DNA of 64,000 bases from DASRDR01 sp963812945 [NCBI: uncultured Candidatus Rokubacteria bacterium] (GTDB lineage: Bacteria; Methylomirabilota; Methylomirabilia; Rokubacteriales): assembly GCA_963812945.1 (NCBI GenBank), contig CAWEXD010000010.1:682001-746000 (forward strand), read 5' to 3'. Below are positions 9,944-18,457 of this stretch, in pieces (positions within the stretch are counted from its first letter, which is position 1; every line of letters begins with the position of its first letter). A program made the translations under genes and the position numbers. The notes beneath the pieces were generated by a model, which was not told the DNA's origin, did not search any database, and saw only the letters and a program-made list of their open reading frames with translations.

Positions 9944-11239
9944 ATGAGGTCCACGATGGCATGGGATCGGCTCCGGCCGGCGTGGGAGCTGTATCGGCAG
10001 CAATGGTTGCCCGAGGACCAGCTGCGGGAGCTCCAGAACGCCCGCCTTCGAGCGCTGGTCCGGCACGCCTACCGCTCAGTTCCCCACTACCGCCGCCTGT
10101 TCGACTCGCGAGGCGTGCGCCCCGACGACATCGCCACTGTGGAGGATCTCCCCAAGATCCCGATTCTCACCAGAGCCGAGCTGGCTCAAGGGCACGCGGC
10201 CGACTTCCTCGCGAGCGGCGTCGACCTCCAACGCTGCGCGACAAGCCGAACCAGTGGCTCAACCGGCCGGTGGCTGACCCTGTACCACACGATGCCCGAG
10301 AAGACGGTCAGCGACATGTCCTACGTCCGGTCTCATCTGGCCAATGGCGTGCGCCCCTGGCACAAGCAGGTGACGATCTCACCCGACTTCCGGTTGCGCG
10401 GGCGCAAGCACTGGATCGACCGACTGCGGGGATCACGGAAGCTCCGTTTGTCGAATGCAAGAGACATGCGGGAGCACATCGACGTCCTGCGCGCCTTTCA
10501 CCCTCACGTGCTCGCCGCGAGCAACCCCAATCTACGACTCCTCGCTCGGATCATCAGAGAGCGGGGCATCCCGGACATCCGGCCGCGCGTCGTGATTGGG
10601 TCGGCGAATCTGCTCGACACGGCCTCCCGGGCCCTCATCGACGACACCTTCGGCGTCCGGATGGCCGACGAGTATGCGTCGGCGGAGGCGGGCTGCATCG
10701 CCTGGGAGTGCCCGGCTCACACGGGTTATCACCTAAGCTCCGACATCGTCGTCGTCGAGTTCGTCCGGCACGGGAGGCCAGCCCGGCCGCACGAGGCCGG
10801 ACATGTCGTGCTGACGCCGCTGTTCCGGCGGACGATGCCTCTGATCCGCTACAGCCAGGGCGACATCGGCGCCCCGACGACCGAGCGCTGCCCCTGCGGG
10901 CGAACGCTCCCGCTCATGCGAGTGATCGAAGGCCGGTCGGACAGCTTCCTCACGCTGCCAAGCGGCGCGATGCTGTCGCCGTTGAGCGTGGTGTCGGCCA
11001 TGATGCGTGGCGAGCCCGCGGTCGACGAGTACCTCGTGGTTCAGGAGGCCCGCGATTCGATCGTTCTGCAGCTCGTCGTGCGCCGCGGAAGCGACCCCGA
11101 ACTGGGGGAGCGGCTGCAGCGGAGCATGGAGCACTTGGTCCGCCACGAGGCTGCCGTCCGGATCGAGGTGGTCGCCCGTATCGAGCGCGACCCGGACAAG
11201 CCCCGGTCCATCATCTCCCGGGTGCCCGTCACCTTCTGA
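9944..11239 (+). CDS. PaaK-like AMP-dependent ligase (phenylacetate-CoA ligase family)
   Basis: About 431 residues of the PaaK/CapK branch of adenylate-forming enzymes. The N-terminal helical region (RLRALVRHAYRSVPHYRRLF) is typical of the family. The ATP-binding loop is ATSRTSGSTGRWLTLY. Later blocks are EYASAEAGCIAWEC, TPLFRRTMPLIRYSQGDIG and CPCGRTLPLMRVIEGRSDS, the last with a Cys pair. Such enzymes activate a carboxylic acid as an acyl-adenylate, usually passing it to CoA or another acceptor. The substrate cannot be read. The frame stays open upstream to 9800, but that part looks non-coding, so ATG 9944 (or 9956) is preferred. It begins a three-gene run with a second ligase-like gene and a binding protein. 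Confidence 0.8.
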   Translation: MRSTMAWDRLRPAWELYRQQWLPEDQLRELQNARLRALVRHAYRSVPHYRRLFDSRGVRPDDIATVEDLPKIPILTRAELAQGHAADFLASGVDLQRCATSRTSGSTGRWLTLYHTMPEKTVSDMSYVRSHLANGVRPWHKQVTISPDFRLRGRKHWIDRLRGSRKLRLSNARDMREHIDVLRAFHPHVLAASNPNLRLLARIIRERGIPDIRPRVVIGSANLLDTASRALIDDTFGVRMADEYASAEAGCIAWECPAHTGYHLSSDIVVVEFVRHGRPARPHEAGHVVLTPLFRRTMPLIRYSQGDIGAPTTERCPCGRTLPLMRVIEGRSDSFLTLPSGAMLSPLSVVSAMMRGEPAVDEYLVVQEARDSIVLQLVVRRGSDPELGERLQRSMEHLVRHEAAVRIEVVARIERDPDKPRSIISRVPVTF

Positions 11240-11278
11240 TGCGGCAGGCGAGCTTCGGGGCACCATCCCGCCGGGGCG

Positions 11279-12951
11279 ATGGCCGGAGTCTCGACGTATG
11301 ATCGGGGGCGCGTGATCCGTCTCGGTCCCGGGTTAGGTCCGCTCGAAGACGTCGTCGCAGGGATGCGCCTGCTGTGGCGGCTCCCGGCCTACCTCCGACA
11401 CCCGATCGACGGGCTGCAAGCCCGCCGCATCCTGCGCCGCCGCCTGGCCGAGCGCGAGGCAGATTTCCTCGCGCTCGTGAGGGCCACCATCTACGGGCAT
11501 GCCGGGAGTCCTTATCGCCGCCTGTTGGCGCGAGTCGGCTGCGAATCCGGCGATGTCGAGCGGCTCGTCTCGCAGGGCGGCGTTGAAGGAGCGCTCGAGA
11601 TCCTCGTTCGCCACGGGGTCTACCTGACCATCGACGAGCTGAAGGGCCGTCGCCCGGTGGTACGCGGCACGACAACGCTGGACTTCCACCCCAACCAGCT
11701 GATCAATCCGCTCGCGGACTGGCACGTGCCCGGCCAAACCAGCGGGAACCGCGGCCAGCCCGTGCTCATCCAGACAGACCTCCGATTCATCGGCGACTTC
11801 GCGGTGAACCTGCGCCTCTTCCTCGACGCTTGTGGCGCCGCGGAGTGGCAGCACGCGTTCTGGGAGGTGCCCGGGGGGGCCGCTGTCGCGCAGGTGATCG
11901 AGACAGCGAGAGCCGGGGTTCGCGTCGAGCGGTGGTTCTCGCAGCTCGACCCGAGGTCGCAGGGGCTTCACCCACGCTACCGCCTCGGCCCGCAGCTGAT
12001 GCACTGGGTCAGTCGTCTGGCCGGAGCCCCGCTCCCCTTGCCGGAGCACGTGCATCTGGAGGATCCGCTCCCGATCGTGCATTGGCTGCGAACGGTGCGG
12101 GAGGCCGGTGGCACGCCCCACCTCAAGACGTACGGGAGCTCGGCGGTCCGCCTCTGCCTCCGCGCGCTCGAGGCGGGCGCGGATCTGACGGGCGTCAAGC
12201 TCTCGGTCAGCGGGGAGCCGATCACCGACGCCCGCATGGCCACCATCCGCAAGGCGGGCGCCGACGCTGTCCCGCGGTGGGGAAGCCGGGAGTGTGGGCC
12301 GATCGGGTACGGATGCCTGGAGCCGGAGGCGGCCGACGACCTCCACCTGCTGCACGACCTGCACGCCTTCATCCAGACGGGCCCGGATTGTCCCGGGGGC
12401 CTTCCACCAGGCGCAATCCTCACGACGTCGCTGCGCGCGACCGCACCGCTGATCCTCCTCAACGTCTCCCTCGGCGATCAGGCGGTCGTCCGCCAACGGG
12501 CGTGCGGATGTCCTCTCGACGGACTCGGCTGGACGACCCACGCCCACACGATCCGCAGCTACGGAAGGCTGACCGGGGGCGGCGTGGCCGTCCGGACTCC
12601 GACGTGCTCGTCGTCCTCGAGGAGATCCTTCCCGCTCGCTTCGGAGGCTCTCCGACCGACTACCAGCTCGTCGAGGAGGTCGGACCGCTCGGCGAACCGA
12701 AGCTCCGGCTGCTCGTGCATCCGCGGGTGGGAGCGATCGATGCCGACGCGCTGGTCCACGCGTTCCTCGAGGCCCTAGGGGCCGGCTCCGGGGCCGAGCG
12801 CGTTATGGCCGCCGTCTGGAACGATGCGCACATGGATTGCCTGGAGCGCCGGCCTCCCATCGTGGCCGCGTCCGGAAAGATCCTCCACTTGGCGGGATCG
12901 GCGGCGGCGACCCGTCACGGCCGAACCGGCACCACGGGAGTTGACGCATGA
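11279..12951 (+). pseudogene. Second PaaK-like adenylate-forming protein, frameshifted
   Basis: Residues from 11279 to about 12590 form one frame: YLRHPIDGLQARR, SPYRRLLARVGCESGDVERLV, DELKGRRPVVRG, SRECGPIGYGCLEPE, SYGRLTGGGVAV. The family's C-terminal block (PDSDVLVVLEEILPARFGG, then PTDYQLVEEVGP) continues only in the -1 frame to 12951. One base, probably a C in GTC(C)CGG near 12592, is missing relative to a working gene. The unshifted frame runs on as Ser/Arg-rich nonsense to 12778. The family is a long PaaK-like group with an atypical ATP loop (QTSGNRGQP). It overlaps the next gene's ATG by 4 nt, implying that the downstream frame was once intact. A true pseudogene and a sequencing error are both possible. 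Confidence 0.7.
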
Positions 12952-13967
12952 GCAGACTCTGGTGGAAGCAGGTCACCGTCACGTTGCTGGCCGGTGTCCT
13001 CTCGGGCCTTCCCCTGCCGGGAGCCACCCAACTCCGTCCGACCACCGTTGCCGACACCGAACTGCCGGAGCGGAGTGCCCTGAGGGTCGGCCTCGCGGCC
13101 CCGGCCGGGGTGTTCCTGCCACTGTATCTCGCCGCCGACCGCACGGCTCAGTCGGAAGGGCTCCGAATCGAGCTGCTGACCTTTCGTGGAGGGTCGGGAC
13201 TCGCGCAAGCTCTTGCCTCCGACTCCGTCGACGTGGCGCTGATGGCACTGGGCACGGTCGTCAACCTGCTCGACACGGGGCATGAAGTCCGCGTCTTCTA
13301 CGGCGGCCTCTCTCGGGCGGATAACGAGTGGTTCGCTCAGCCGGGCATCGGGTCTTGGATGGATGTGCGGGGACGAAGGTTCGGGATCTCGCAGCCGGGA
13401 GGTTTCTTCGAGGCGATGACGCGCCACGTCCTGCGCAAGCACGGTCTGGAGGCCGGACGAGACGTCCATCTCGTGCCCGTCGGCGGTTCGCCGACCGCCC
13501 TTCAGGCCCTCGTCGCCGGACGAGTGGACGTCGCGTTCCTCGGGCCGCCGGCGAAGTGGGAGGCGCAGAGCCGAGGGTTCGTGCAGATCGGTACGGAAGC
13601 CGCCGAGATCGCACCGGAGTGGCCGAAGAATCTATTCGTGGCGAAGCAGTCGTTCCTGACCAGCCACCCGCGCACGGTGCGTGCGCTCCTGCGCGCCCAC
13701 GTCCGCGCCATCCGCCTCGCGCGGAACGACGCCCAGACCGCGACCCAGACCCTCATCCACCATCTCAAGTATGAGCCGACGGTGGCGGGGCTTGCGTACG
13801 ACGGAGTGGTGCGGGGGTTCAACGAGCGCGGGATCATGTCGGCCGTAGGTCTCGCCGCCTTCTGGGATCTCTCGATCGCGGCCGGCGAGGTGAGCCGCCC
13901 GTTGCCTCCGTCACGGTTCCTGGACCAACGCTTCATCGATAGCTTCGACACCTGGGCCCCACGGTGA
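12948..13967 (+). CDS. NMT1/SsuA-like ABC transporter substrate-binding protein
   Basis: The 339-residue exported protein has a signal peptide (MSRLWWKQ, then VTLLAGVLSGLPLPGA). Two periplasmic-binding lobes follow: VGLAAPAGVFLPLYLAADR, then SGLAQALASDSVDVALMALG, then GRRFGISQPGG and SPTALQALVAGRVDVAFLGPP. This pattern is that of the NMT1/THI5-like nitrate/sulfonate/taurine binding family. The ligand is unknown. No permease or ATPase is nearby, so any transporter partner is elsewhere. Its ATG overlaps the stop of the preceding ligase-like gene (ATGA), suggesting translational coupling. The gene ends 30 bp before the left edge of the tRNA-Leu island. Confidence 0.82.
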   Translation: MSRLWWKQVTVTLLAGVLSGLPLPGATQLRPTTVADTELPERSALRVGLAAPAGVFLPLYLAADRTAQSEGLRIELLTFRGGSGLAQALASDSVDVALMALGTVVNLLDTGHEVRVFYGGLSRADNEWFAQPGIGSWMDVRGRRFGISQPGGFFEAMTRHVLRKHGLEAGRDVHLVPVGGSPTALQALVAGRVDVAFLGPPAKWEAQSRGFVQIGTEAAEIAPEWPKNLFVAKQSFLTSHPRTVRALLRAHVRAIRLARNDAQTATQTLIHHLKYEPTVAGLAYDGVVRGFNERGIMSAVGLAAFWDLSIAAGEVSRPLPPSRFLDQRFIDSFDTWAPR

Positions 13968-13996
13968 GCGGCTAGTCAACACCCTCCGGAATCGTT

Positions 13997-14051
13997 TGGT
14001 GCCGGGAGGGGGAATCGAACCCCCACGGGCTTGCGCCCACCAGATTTTGAG
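13997..14051. repeat. Left attachment repeat (attL), tRNA-Leu 3' fragment
   Basis: 55 bp identical to 19730-19784, offset 5,733 bp. It contains the CCA end, T arm, variable arm and part of the anticodon arm of tRNA-Leu(CAA), and diverges right after the anticodon loop. It cannot fold as a complete tRNA, so it is an integration scar rather than a tRNA gene. Confidence 0.92.
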
Positions 14052-14430
14052 AGTGTCCACCGCCACGCAGGGCGGTCTCACGCCGTCGTGCGTGGTCTCA
14101 CTCAGACCGCATGAACACAGGCGATAGGACCACCCGACTCACCTCGATGAGTGCGACCGAGTGACCCGGAGAATGCCGGAATGCGCCGTGCAACTAGCCC
14201 GAGAGTAGACCGCACAGCGTCCCATATCGACCCTGCCGGTCGCGTCTCCGGCTCGATCCTGGGGCAACTGTGGCCCGCAGGGAGGCCGTCCCCTCCCCTA
14301 GCCCGGCACCTTTACGCGGTTAGTCCGTCTCCGCTTGGCGCTCTTAAAGCTGCTGTCAGCCGGATGCTCCGGGCTGCTACCATGCGGGCCCTGGCGCCGT
14401 GACGCTCCCGGCCTCGAAAGGACCCGTGCC
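14052..14430. other. Island left end without a supported gene
   Basis: Short open frames here have no family features. GGTCTCAC occurs twice (14074-14081 and 14094-14101), 20 bp apart, close to the attachment repeat; these could be integrase arm-type sites. A GAAAGG ribosome-binding site for the next gene lies near the right edge. Confidence 0.4.
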
Positions 14431-15204
14431 ATGAGACGCTGGTTCCTTCCGGGTACCCTCGGCCTGCTAACGGCTGCCTGCGCCAGCGCCCCAGCTGGCC
14501 ACTGGTATGGGCCGAGCGATCCGCAGCGGCGGGCGTCGGACGAATACGAGTGCCTCCGGGTGAGCACGCTTGGTCCCGGGGCGCCGTTCATCGTACCGGG
14601 GGGTGCCACTACGATCTATGGCCCAAGCGGCGTGGTAACGACAATTCCCGGAGCACCCATTGTGTTCCCAGGCTCGCCTGAGCGCGACTGGGCCCTGTAC
14701 GAATCTTGCCTGAAGGCTCGCGGTTGGGAGTACCGGCTCGATGAGCCCGCGCCTACTGCTAAGCCAGCCGGGACGCCCCAGTGGCTACTCCGACAGGGCG
14801 GACAGGGCGATGCCTTCGAGCCGTGGCCGACTGAGACCGCATGTAAGGAGAGACGCGACGTACTGCTGAGACTTGGCTTATGGCTGTCGTCCTATTGCGA
14901 GCCCGTGAAGGCACCAGAACCAGCAGCCTTGGCGGCGGCCCGCCCCGACCCCCCAACATTCTGGCGAGCGGTGCGAACGTCGTCACGGGCGTGGCCATCA
15001 TTCGAAGCCTGCGAGCGAGTAGTGAACGGGTGGCCGCGGAATCCTGAATGGCTATACCGGTGCGATTCCATCACAGAAGGGCAATGGGCGATCATCGGAC
15101 GGACGGGCAACGTCGCCACTCGGAGCTATTGTGAACAGTGGGTCAAGGCCAGGGTCGCCGCTGGGCAGGATCCTACGTGGACGTTTCGCTGTGAGCCAGA
15201 CTAG
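14431..15204 (+). CDS. Island lipoprotein of unknown function
   Basis: The 257-residue product begins MRRWFLPGTLGLLTAACASA, a lipoprotein signal with lipobox LTAAC, so it should be anchored through the cysteine near residue 18. A glycine- and proline-rich segment (IVPGGATTIYGPSGVVTTIPG) follows. The rest has several Trp and spaced cysteines (ESCLKARGWEY, TACKERR, SSYCEP, FEACERV, YRCDS, SYCEQW, FRCEPD). Recurring Cys/Trp spacing suggests repeated small disulfide units. The in-frame ATG at 14335 would bury the signal, so 14431 is preferred. No family recognised; it is island cargo. Confidence 0.6.
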   Translation: MRRWFLPGTLGLLTAACASAPAGHWYGPSDPQRRASDEYECLRVSTLGPGAPFIVPGGATTIYGPSGVVTTIPGAPIVFPGSPERDWALYESCLKARGWEYRLDEPAPTAKPAGTPQWLLRQGGQGDAFEPWPTETACKERRDVLLRLGLWLSSYCEPVKAPEPAALAAARPDPPTFWRAVRTSSRAWPSFEACERVVNGWPRNPEWLYRCDSITEGQWAIIGRTGNVATRSYCEQWVKARVAAGQDPTWTFRCEPD

Positions 15205-15332
15205 CCATTAGAACGACTAGGTAGCTTCCCGAACATCTCGCCCCTACCGGGACGCCGGGAAAAGGCCGCACCCATCGGCCCTGGGGCGGGAATTCTCTTT
15301 TCGAGTGGGCAGGCTTCATGTGGGAGGAGCCT

Positions 15333-16184
15333 ATGGCCAGCCATCGCGATATTCCGAAGCGCCTTACGCGCTTCAACTACTGGACAAGGGCAGGTACCCG
15401 GCCCGCGTCTGCGCTTGAATTGTCGTTCGGACGGTCCGCGTCGAAGGATCGCCACGAACAGTTTGCGGACCGGTTCCAGAAGCACAGAAACGGTCCATGC
15501 GGCGTGCCTGGATGCGGGACCGACAAGCTCTATCAGAATGCGACGCCCAAGGATCGGGAACGTCTCGCGCTTGAGGAGCTCGCGGCCACAGATTCACGCT
15601 GGAACAATGTCCGCGGTGCCCAGGCGCTCTACCGCAAGCTCGACACGGAAGCGCGAAAGCGGATTGACTCTGCGTGGAGCCTGCGAAGTGGCCAGTGGCG
15701 AACCCTGCTACGAAACATCGCACGCGATCAACTAGCCTACGATCAAATCACCAGAAGTAAGCCACGAGACGAGGAGCTTTTTCTGGTGGCAGAACGCTTT
15801 GGCCGTAGCGAATCATGGGCGCGGCAAGTCTATGCGCGTTACAGCGCGCAAGCGTCAGATTTGAGAGGTGCTGGCGTGCTGGTGCCGTCCCCGGAAGGGC
15901 GTCGAGCGTGGCAGCAGGCTGGGCTGACGGTCGAGGGGCGGCGCGTGAAGACGGTGTCGCAGATTCCGCAAGAGCTAACCAAGGGGAAGACCGGGCGGGC
16001 CCGGCGCGCCTCCGAGGATCGATGGATCGAACACTGGTTCGCTCACGCGCTGCGAAACCTGGGCAGGTACCGGAACAATAACGAGCCGATGCCATGGCCG
16101 GGACGAGATGCTCCCCCTGGCGCCTCCCAGAAGTGCGTCGAGACGTGTCTCGACGAGCGTAACCGGCGCGCCGAGGACGTGTAG
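15333..16184 (+). CDS. Island protein of unknown function
   Basis: A 283-residue protein starting at 15333, just behind a strong GGGAGGAG ribosome-binding site; the upstream ATG at 15318 lies before that site. It is basic and hydrophilic with no signal or membrane segment. Near residue 55 there is PCGVPGCGTDKLYQNATPKD, a Cys pair. A helical middle part includes LVAERFGRSESWARQVYARY, which resembles a helix-turn-helix. The C-terminal part is Arg-rich. It may bind nucleic acid, but I do not recognise a family. Base composition is like the rest of the island. Confidence 0.55.
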   Translation: MASHRDIPKRLTRFNYWTRAGTRPASALELSFGRSASKDRHEQFADRFQKHRNGPCGVPGCGTDKLYQNATPKDRERLALEELAATDSRWNNVRGAQALYRKLDTEARKRIDSAWSLRSGQWRTLLRNIARDQLAYDQITRSKPRDEELFLVAERFGRSESWARQVYARYSAQASDLRGAGVLVPSPEGRRAWQQAGLTVEGRRVKTVSQIPQELTKGKTGRARRASEDRWIEHWFAHALRNLGRYRNNNEPMPWPGRDAPPGASQKCVETCLDERNRRAEDV

Positions 16185-16366
16185 GGACTCTCCCCGAAGA
16201 CTGCTACGAACCCGGTCAAACTCCGGTAAACGCTCGTCCGATCACGTCTTTTGCCGTGCCTTCGCCAGCGAGGCAGGTAAATAGCTCGCTTTCCCTCCAT
16301 CCCGCACAATCGCGCCGTGTACCACGACTCGGACAGACGGCGAACGCCGGATTGGGAGGGAGAGGA

Positions 16367-16564
16367 ATGAACGAGATGAAGCTGTTCACGGTTCAGGAGT
16401 GCGCAGAGCTCACCGGAACCAGCGTCGCCTACTGGCGCAAGGCCATCGCGCGTCGAAGGATCCCGGTGCACCGGATCGGAAGGCTCGTCAGGATCGCCCA
16501 GCGCGACCTTGAGGCCATGCTACGGGCCGGCTTCCGGGGCTCGCGGGACGAGGTGTCCCGATGA
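16367..16564 (+). CDS. Excisionase-like helix-turn-helix protein
   Basis: A 65-residue protein with the MerR-like/excisionase HTH pattern LFTVQECAELTGTSVAYWRKAIARRRIPVHRIGRLVRI followed by RDLEAML. This is the common 'helix-turn-helix domain, excisionase family' architecture: recognition helix, then wing. Such proteins bend att DNA for excision or regulate element genes. The ATG follows GGGAGGGAGAGGA closely. Its stop overlaps the start of a 56-codon gene (ATGA), which in turn overlaps the next, forming a coupled chain. Confidence 0.75.
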   Translation: MNEMKLFTVQECAELTGTSVAYWRKAIARRRIPVHRIGRLVRIAQRDLEAMLRAGFRGSRDEVSR

Positions 16565-16731
16565 GCACCGACACGGAACAGCCGGAGATGTTGGTCCGAT
16601 TGGTGAAGACGGTCGAGAACCACGCATCTGCGGTAGAAGGTTGTACGAAGGCCATCCGGGCACTCGCCGGGGAGATCGCGCACCTTGAGGAAGCGATCCG
16701 AGCCACGGCCCCTGGGAGTGCGCGGCAATGA
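16561..16731 (+). CDS. Small coupled protein (56 aa), possible coiled coil
   Basis: This reading frame is too short for many gene finders. Its ATG (16561) overlaps the stop of the HTH gene and its TGA overlaps the ATG of the next gene, both as ATGA. The product is 56 residues with hydrophobics at heptad-like spacing (LVRLVKTVENH, AIRALAGEIAHLEEAIRA). It is probably a helical or coiled-coil accessory protein. The perfect double overlap is the main support; function unknown. Confidence 0.6.
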   Translation: MSTDTEQPEMLVRLVKTVENHASAVEGCTKAIRALAGEIAHLEEAIRATAPGSARQ

Positions 16732-18092
16732 AGCCCCTGCCACCGGAGGCCGTGCCCGAGCGAGGGCTCCTGGCCGAGTACCTCGCCTACGCCAGCCCCA
16801 CGACCGACGCCCCGCAGCCGTACCACCTCTTTTGCCGGGCTGGTGGTCCTGTCGGCGCTCCTGGGCAACCGCGTGTCGATCCCCTTCGGTCCCCAGGCCC
16901 TCATGCCCAACCTGTACGTGGTCCTGATCGGGCGGTCCACCTTCTCGCGCAAGACCACGAGCATCACGATCGCGCAAGGCATCCTCCGGCACTTCGAGGG
17001 CACGCAAGTGCTGCCCTCGGAGTTTTCGCCGGAGGCGTTCCTCGAGAAGCTGGGTCGAGCTCCAGCGGGATTGCTGATCTACCCCGAATTCAGCCGCGCA
17101 CTGGCGGCGTTCCGACGCGACTACATGGCCGGGATGGTGGAGCGGCTGACGGAGCTCTACGACTGCCCCCCGCGCTACAGCCGCGAGCTCCGGGGCGGGA
17201 ACAAGATCGAGATCGAGCGTCCGGTGGTGTCGATCCTGGCCGGCAGCACCCTGGAATGGCTCCAGCGTCAGATGGGGGAGGACGACGTGCGGGGCGGCTT
17301 CTTCCCGCGCTTCCTGTTCGTGCCGGAGGCCCCCAAGGAGCGATCCCTGGCGATTCCTCCACCGCCGGATCCGGTGGCCGAGAATCGGATCGTCCACGGG
17401 CTCGCCAGTCTCCAGCGCCTGGAAGGCATGGCGAGCTTGGAGGCCGTCCGAGACGACTACGAGGGCTGGTATCGGCGGATCGAGCCGCCACCTATGCCCA
17501 GGAGGAGAACGAGGCCACCGGCGCATTCGTGGGTCGCCTCACGGTGACCGCCCTCAAGCTCGCCCTGCTGTACCACGTGGCGGAGTATCCGTCGTCCCTG
17601 ACGGTTAGCCGGGAGGCCCTGGCGCGAGCGCTGGCGCTCACGGGGTGGCTTCAGCAGCAAGTGGAGTGGCTCCTGCGGGACGGCCTGGCGTTCACACGCG
17701 CCGAGAAGCAGCGGCAGCGCGTTCTGGCGATCATTCGCCGCAAGCCGGGTATTCAGCACTCGCCCCTGCTCAAGGCGTCCCATCTCAGCGCTCGGGAGTT
17801 TCGGGAGGTGGTGGAGAGAGTCGCGCATGATGCTTCCGTGCCCTTGAATGTTCGGTGGTCTGTTGTGTCAGAGGGTCCTGTATGGGACGAGTTCAAGGAC
17901 TACGCCTTGGGCACAGAACGTTTTATCCTGGTTCACCCAGGCAAGCCGTTGCGATTCTCGCAGAAGAGCTCGAATCCGCCCAAATCCGGCGTAGGCACCA
18001 TTGAAATAGCGGATCCAGAAAGCGGTCGGCTTCTCTCAAGAAGTCTCGCCTCCTCGTTAGGGCCGAGTTCCGGCGTAATCCCTGAACGTTAG
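16728..18092 (+). pseudogene. P-loop DUF3987-like island protein with two frameshifts
   Basis: The coherent protein is read in three segments. Frame A runs from ATG 16728 (MKPLPPEAVPERGLLAEY to YHLF). After an extra T in TTTT (16830-16833), frame B continues (AGLVVLSALLGNRV, YVVLIGRSTFSRKTT, LIYPEFSRALAAF, RRIEP). After a missing base near 17487, frame A resumes (TYAQEENEATGAFVGRL, LALLYHVAEYPS) to the stop at 18092. GRSTFSRKTT is a P-loop-like motif as in DUF3987/phage primase-helicase-like proteins of integrative elements. The two shifts cancel, so an open frame spans the whole gene but its middle is scrambled. Decay and assembly indels are both possible. Confidence 0.65.
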
Positions 18093-18457
18093 TGAAGGTG
18101 AATGACTAGCGGATTAGTGAAGTTCCTTCGGGAACAACTTGTGCCAGTTGTGGCCACAATCGCACTCGATCAGATTCAACGTCACGGCGTCCTACAGATC
18201 ATTCCGACGGAGGGCGTTTCCAATCCAACGCTCCCGAAGCAACTTGGTAACTTTGGCCTTCTCTTGGGTATCTGTGCCGCCCTTGTTGGAACAGGCGCAT
18301 ATAGTGCTCCGGCTCGCGAAGGGCGGCGAGTCGAACCCCTTGGGGCGTCCTTCCCGCCTCGAACATCGACAACCGACGTGGCATCGCACGAGAGGGCCAG
18401 GGGTGGGATGAGCTCCGCGATTCCCTCCCGCGAGGACGGAGAGAAACGTCGCAGCGG
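18093..18457. other. Gap between island P-loop gene and integrase
   Basis: Open frames exist on both strands (for example from 18102) but none has a recognisable domain, and frame quality is poor. A T-arm-like string (GGTTCGACTC on the minus strand near 18330) is seen, but no tRNA can be folded. It could be the remnant of another gene or att region. Nothing further is supported. Confidence 0.35.

Noticed and set aside
13997-14051. Second tRNA-Leu gene
   Set aside because: Only the 3' part is present and it cannot form a cloverleaf; it is an attachment repeat.
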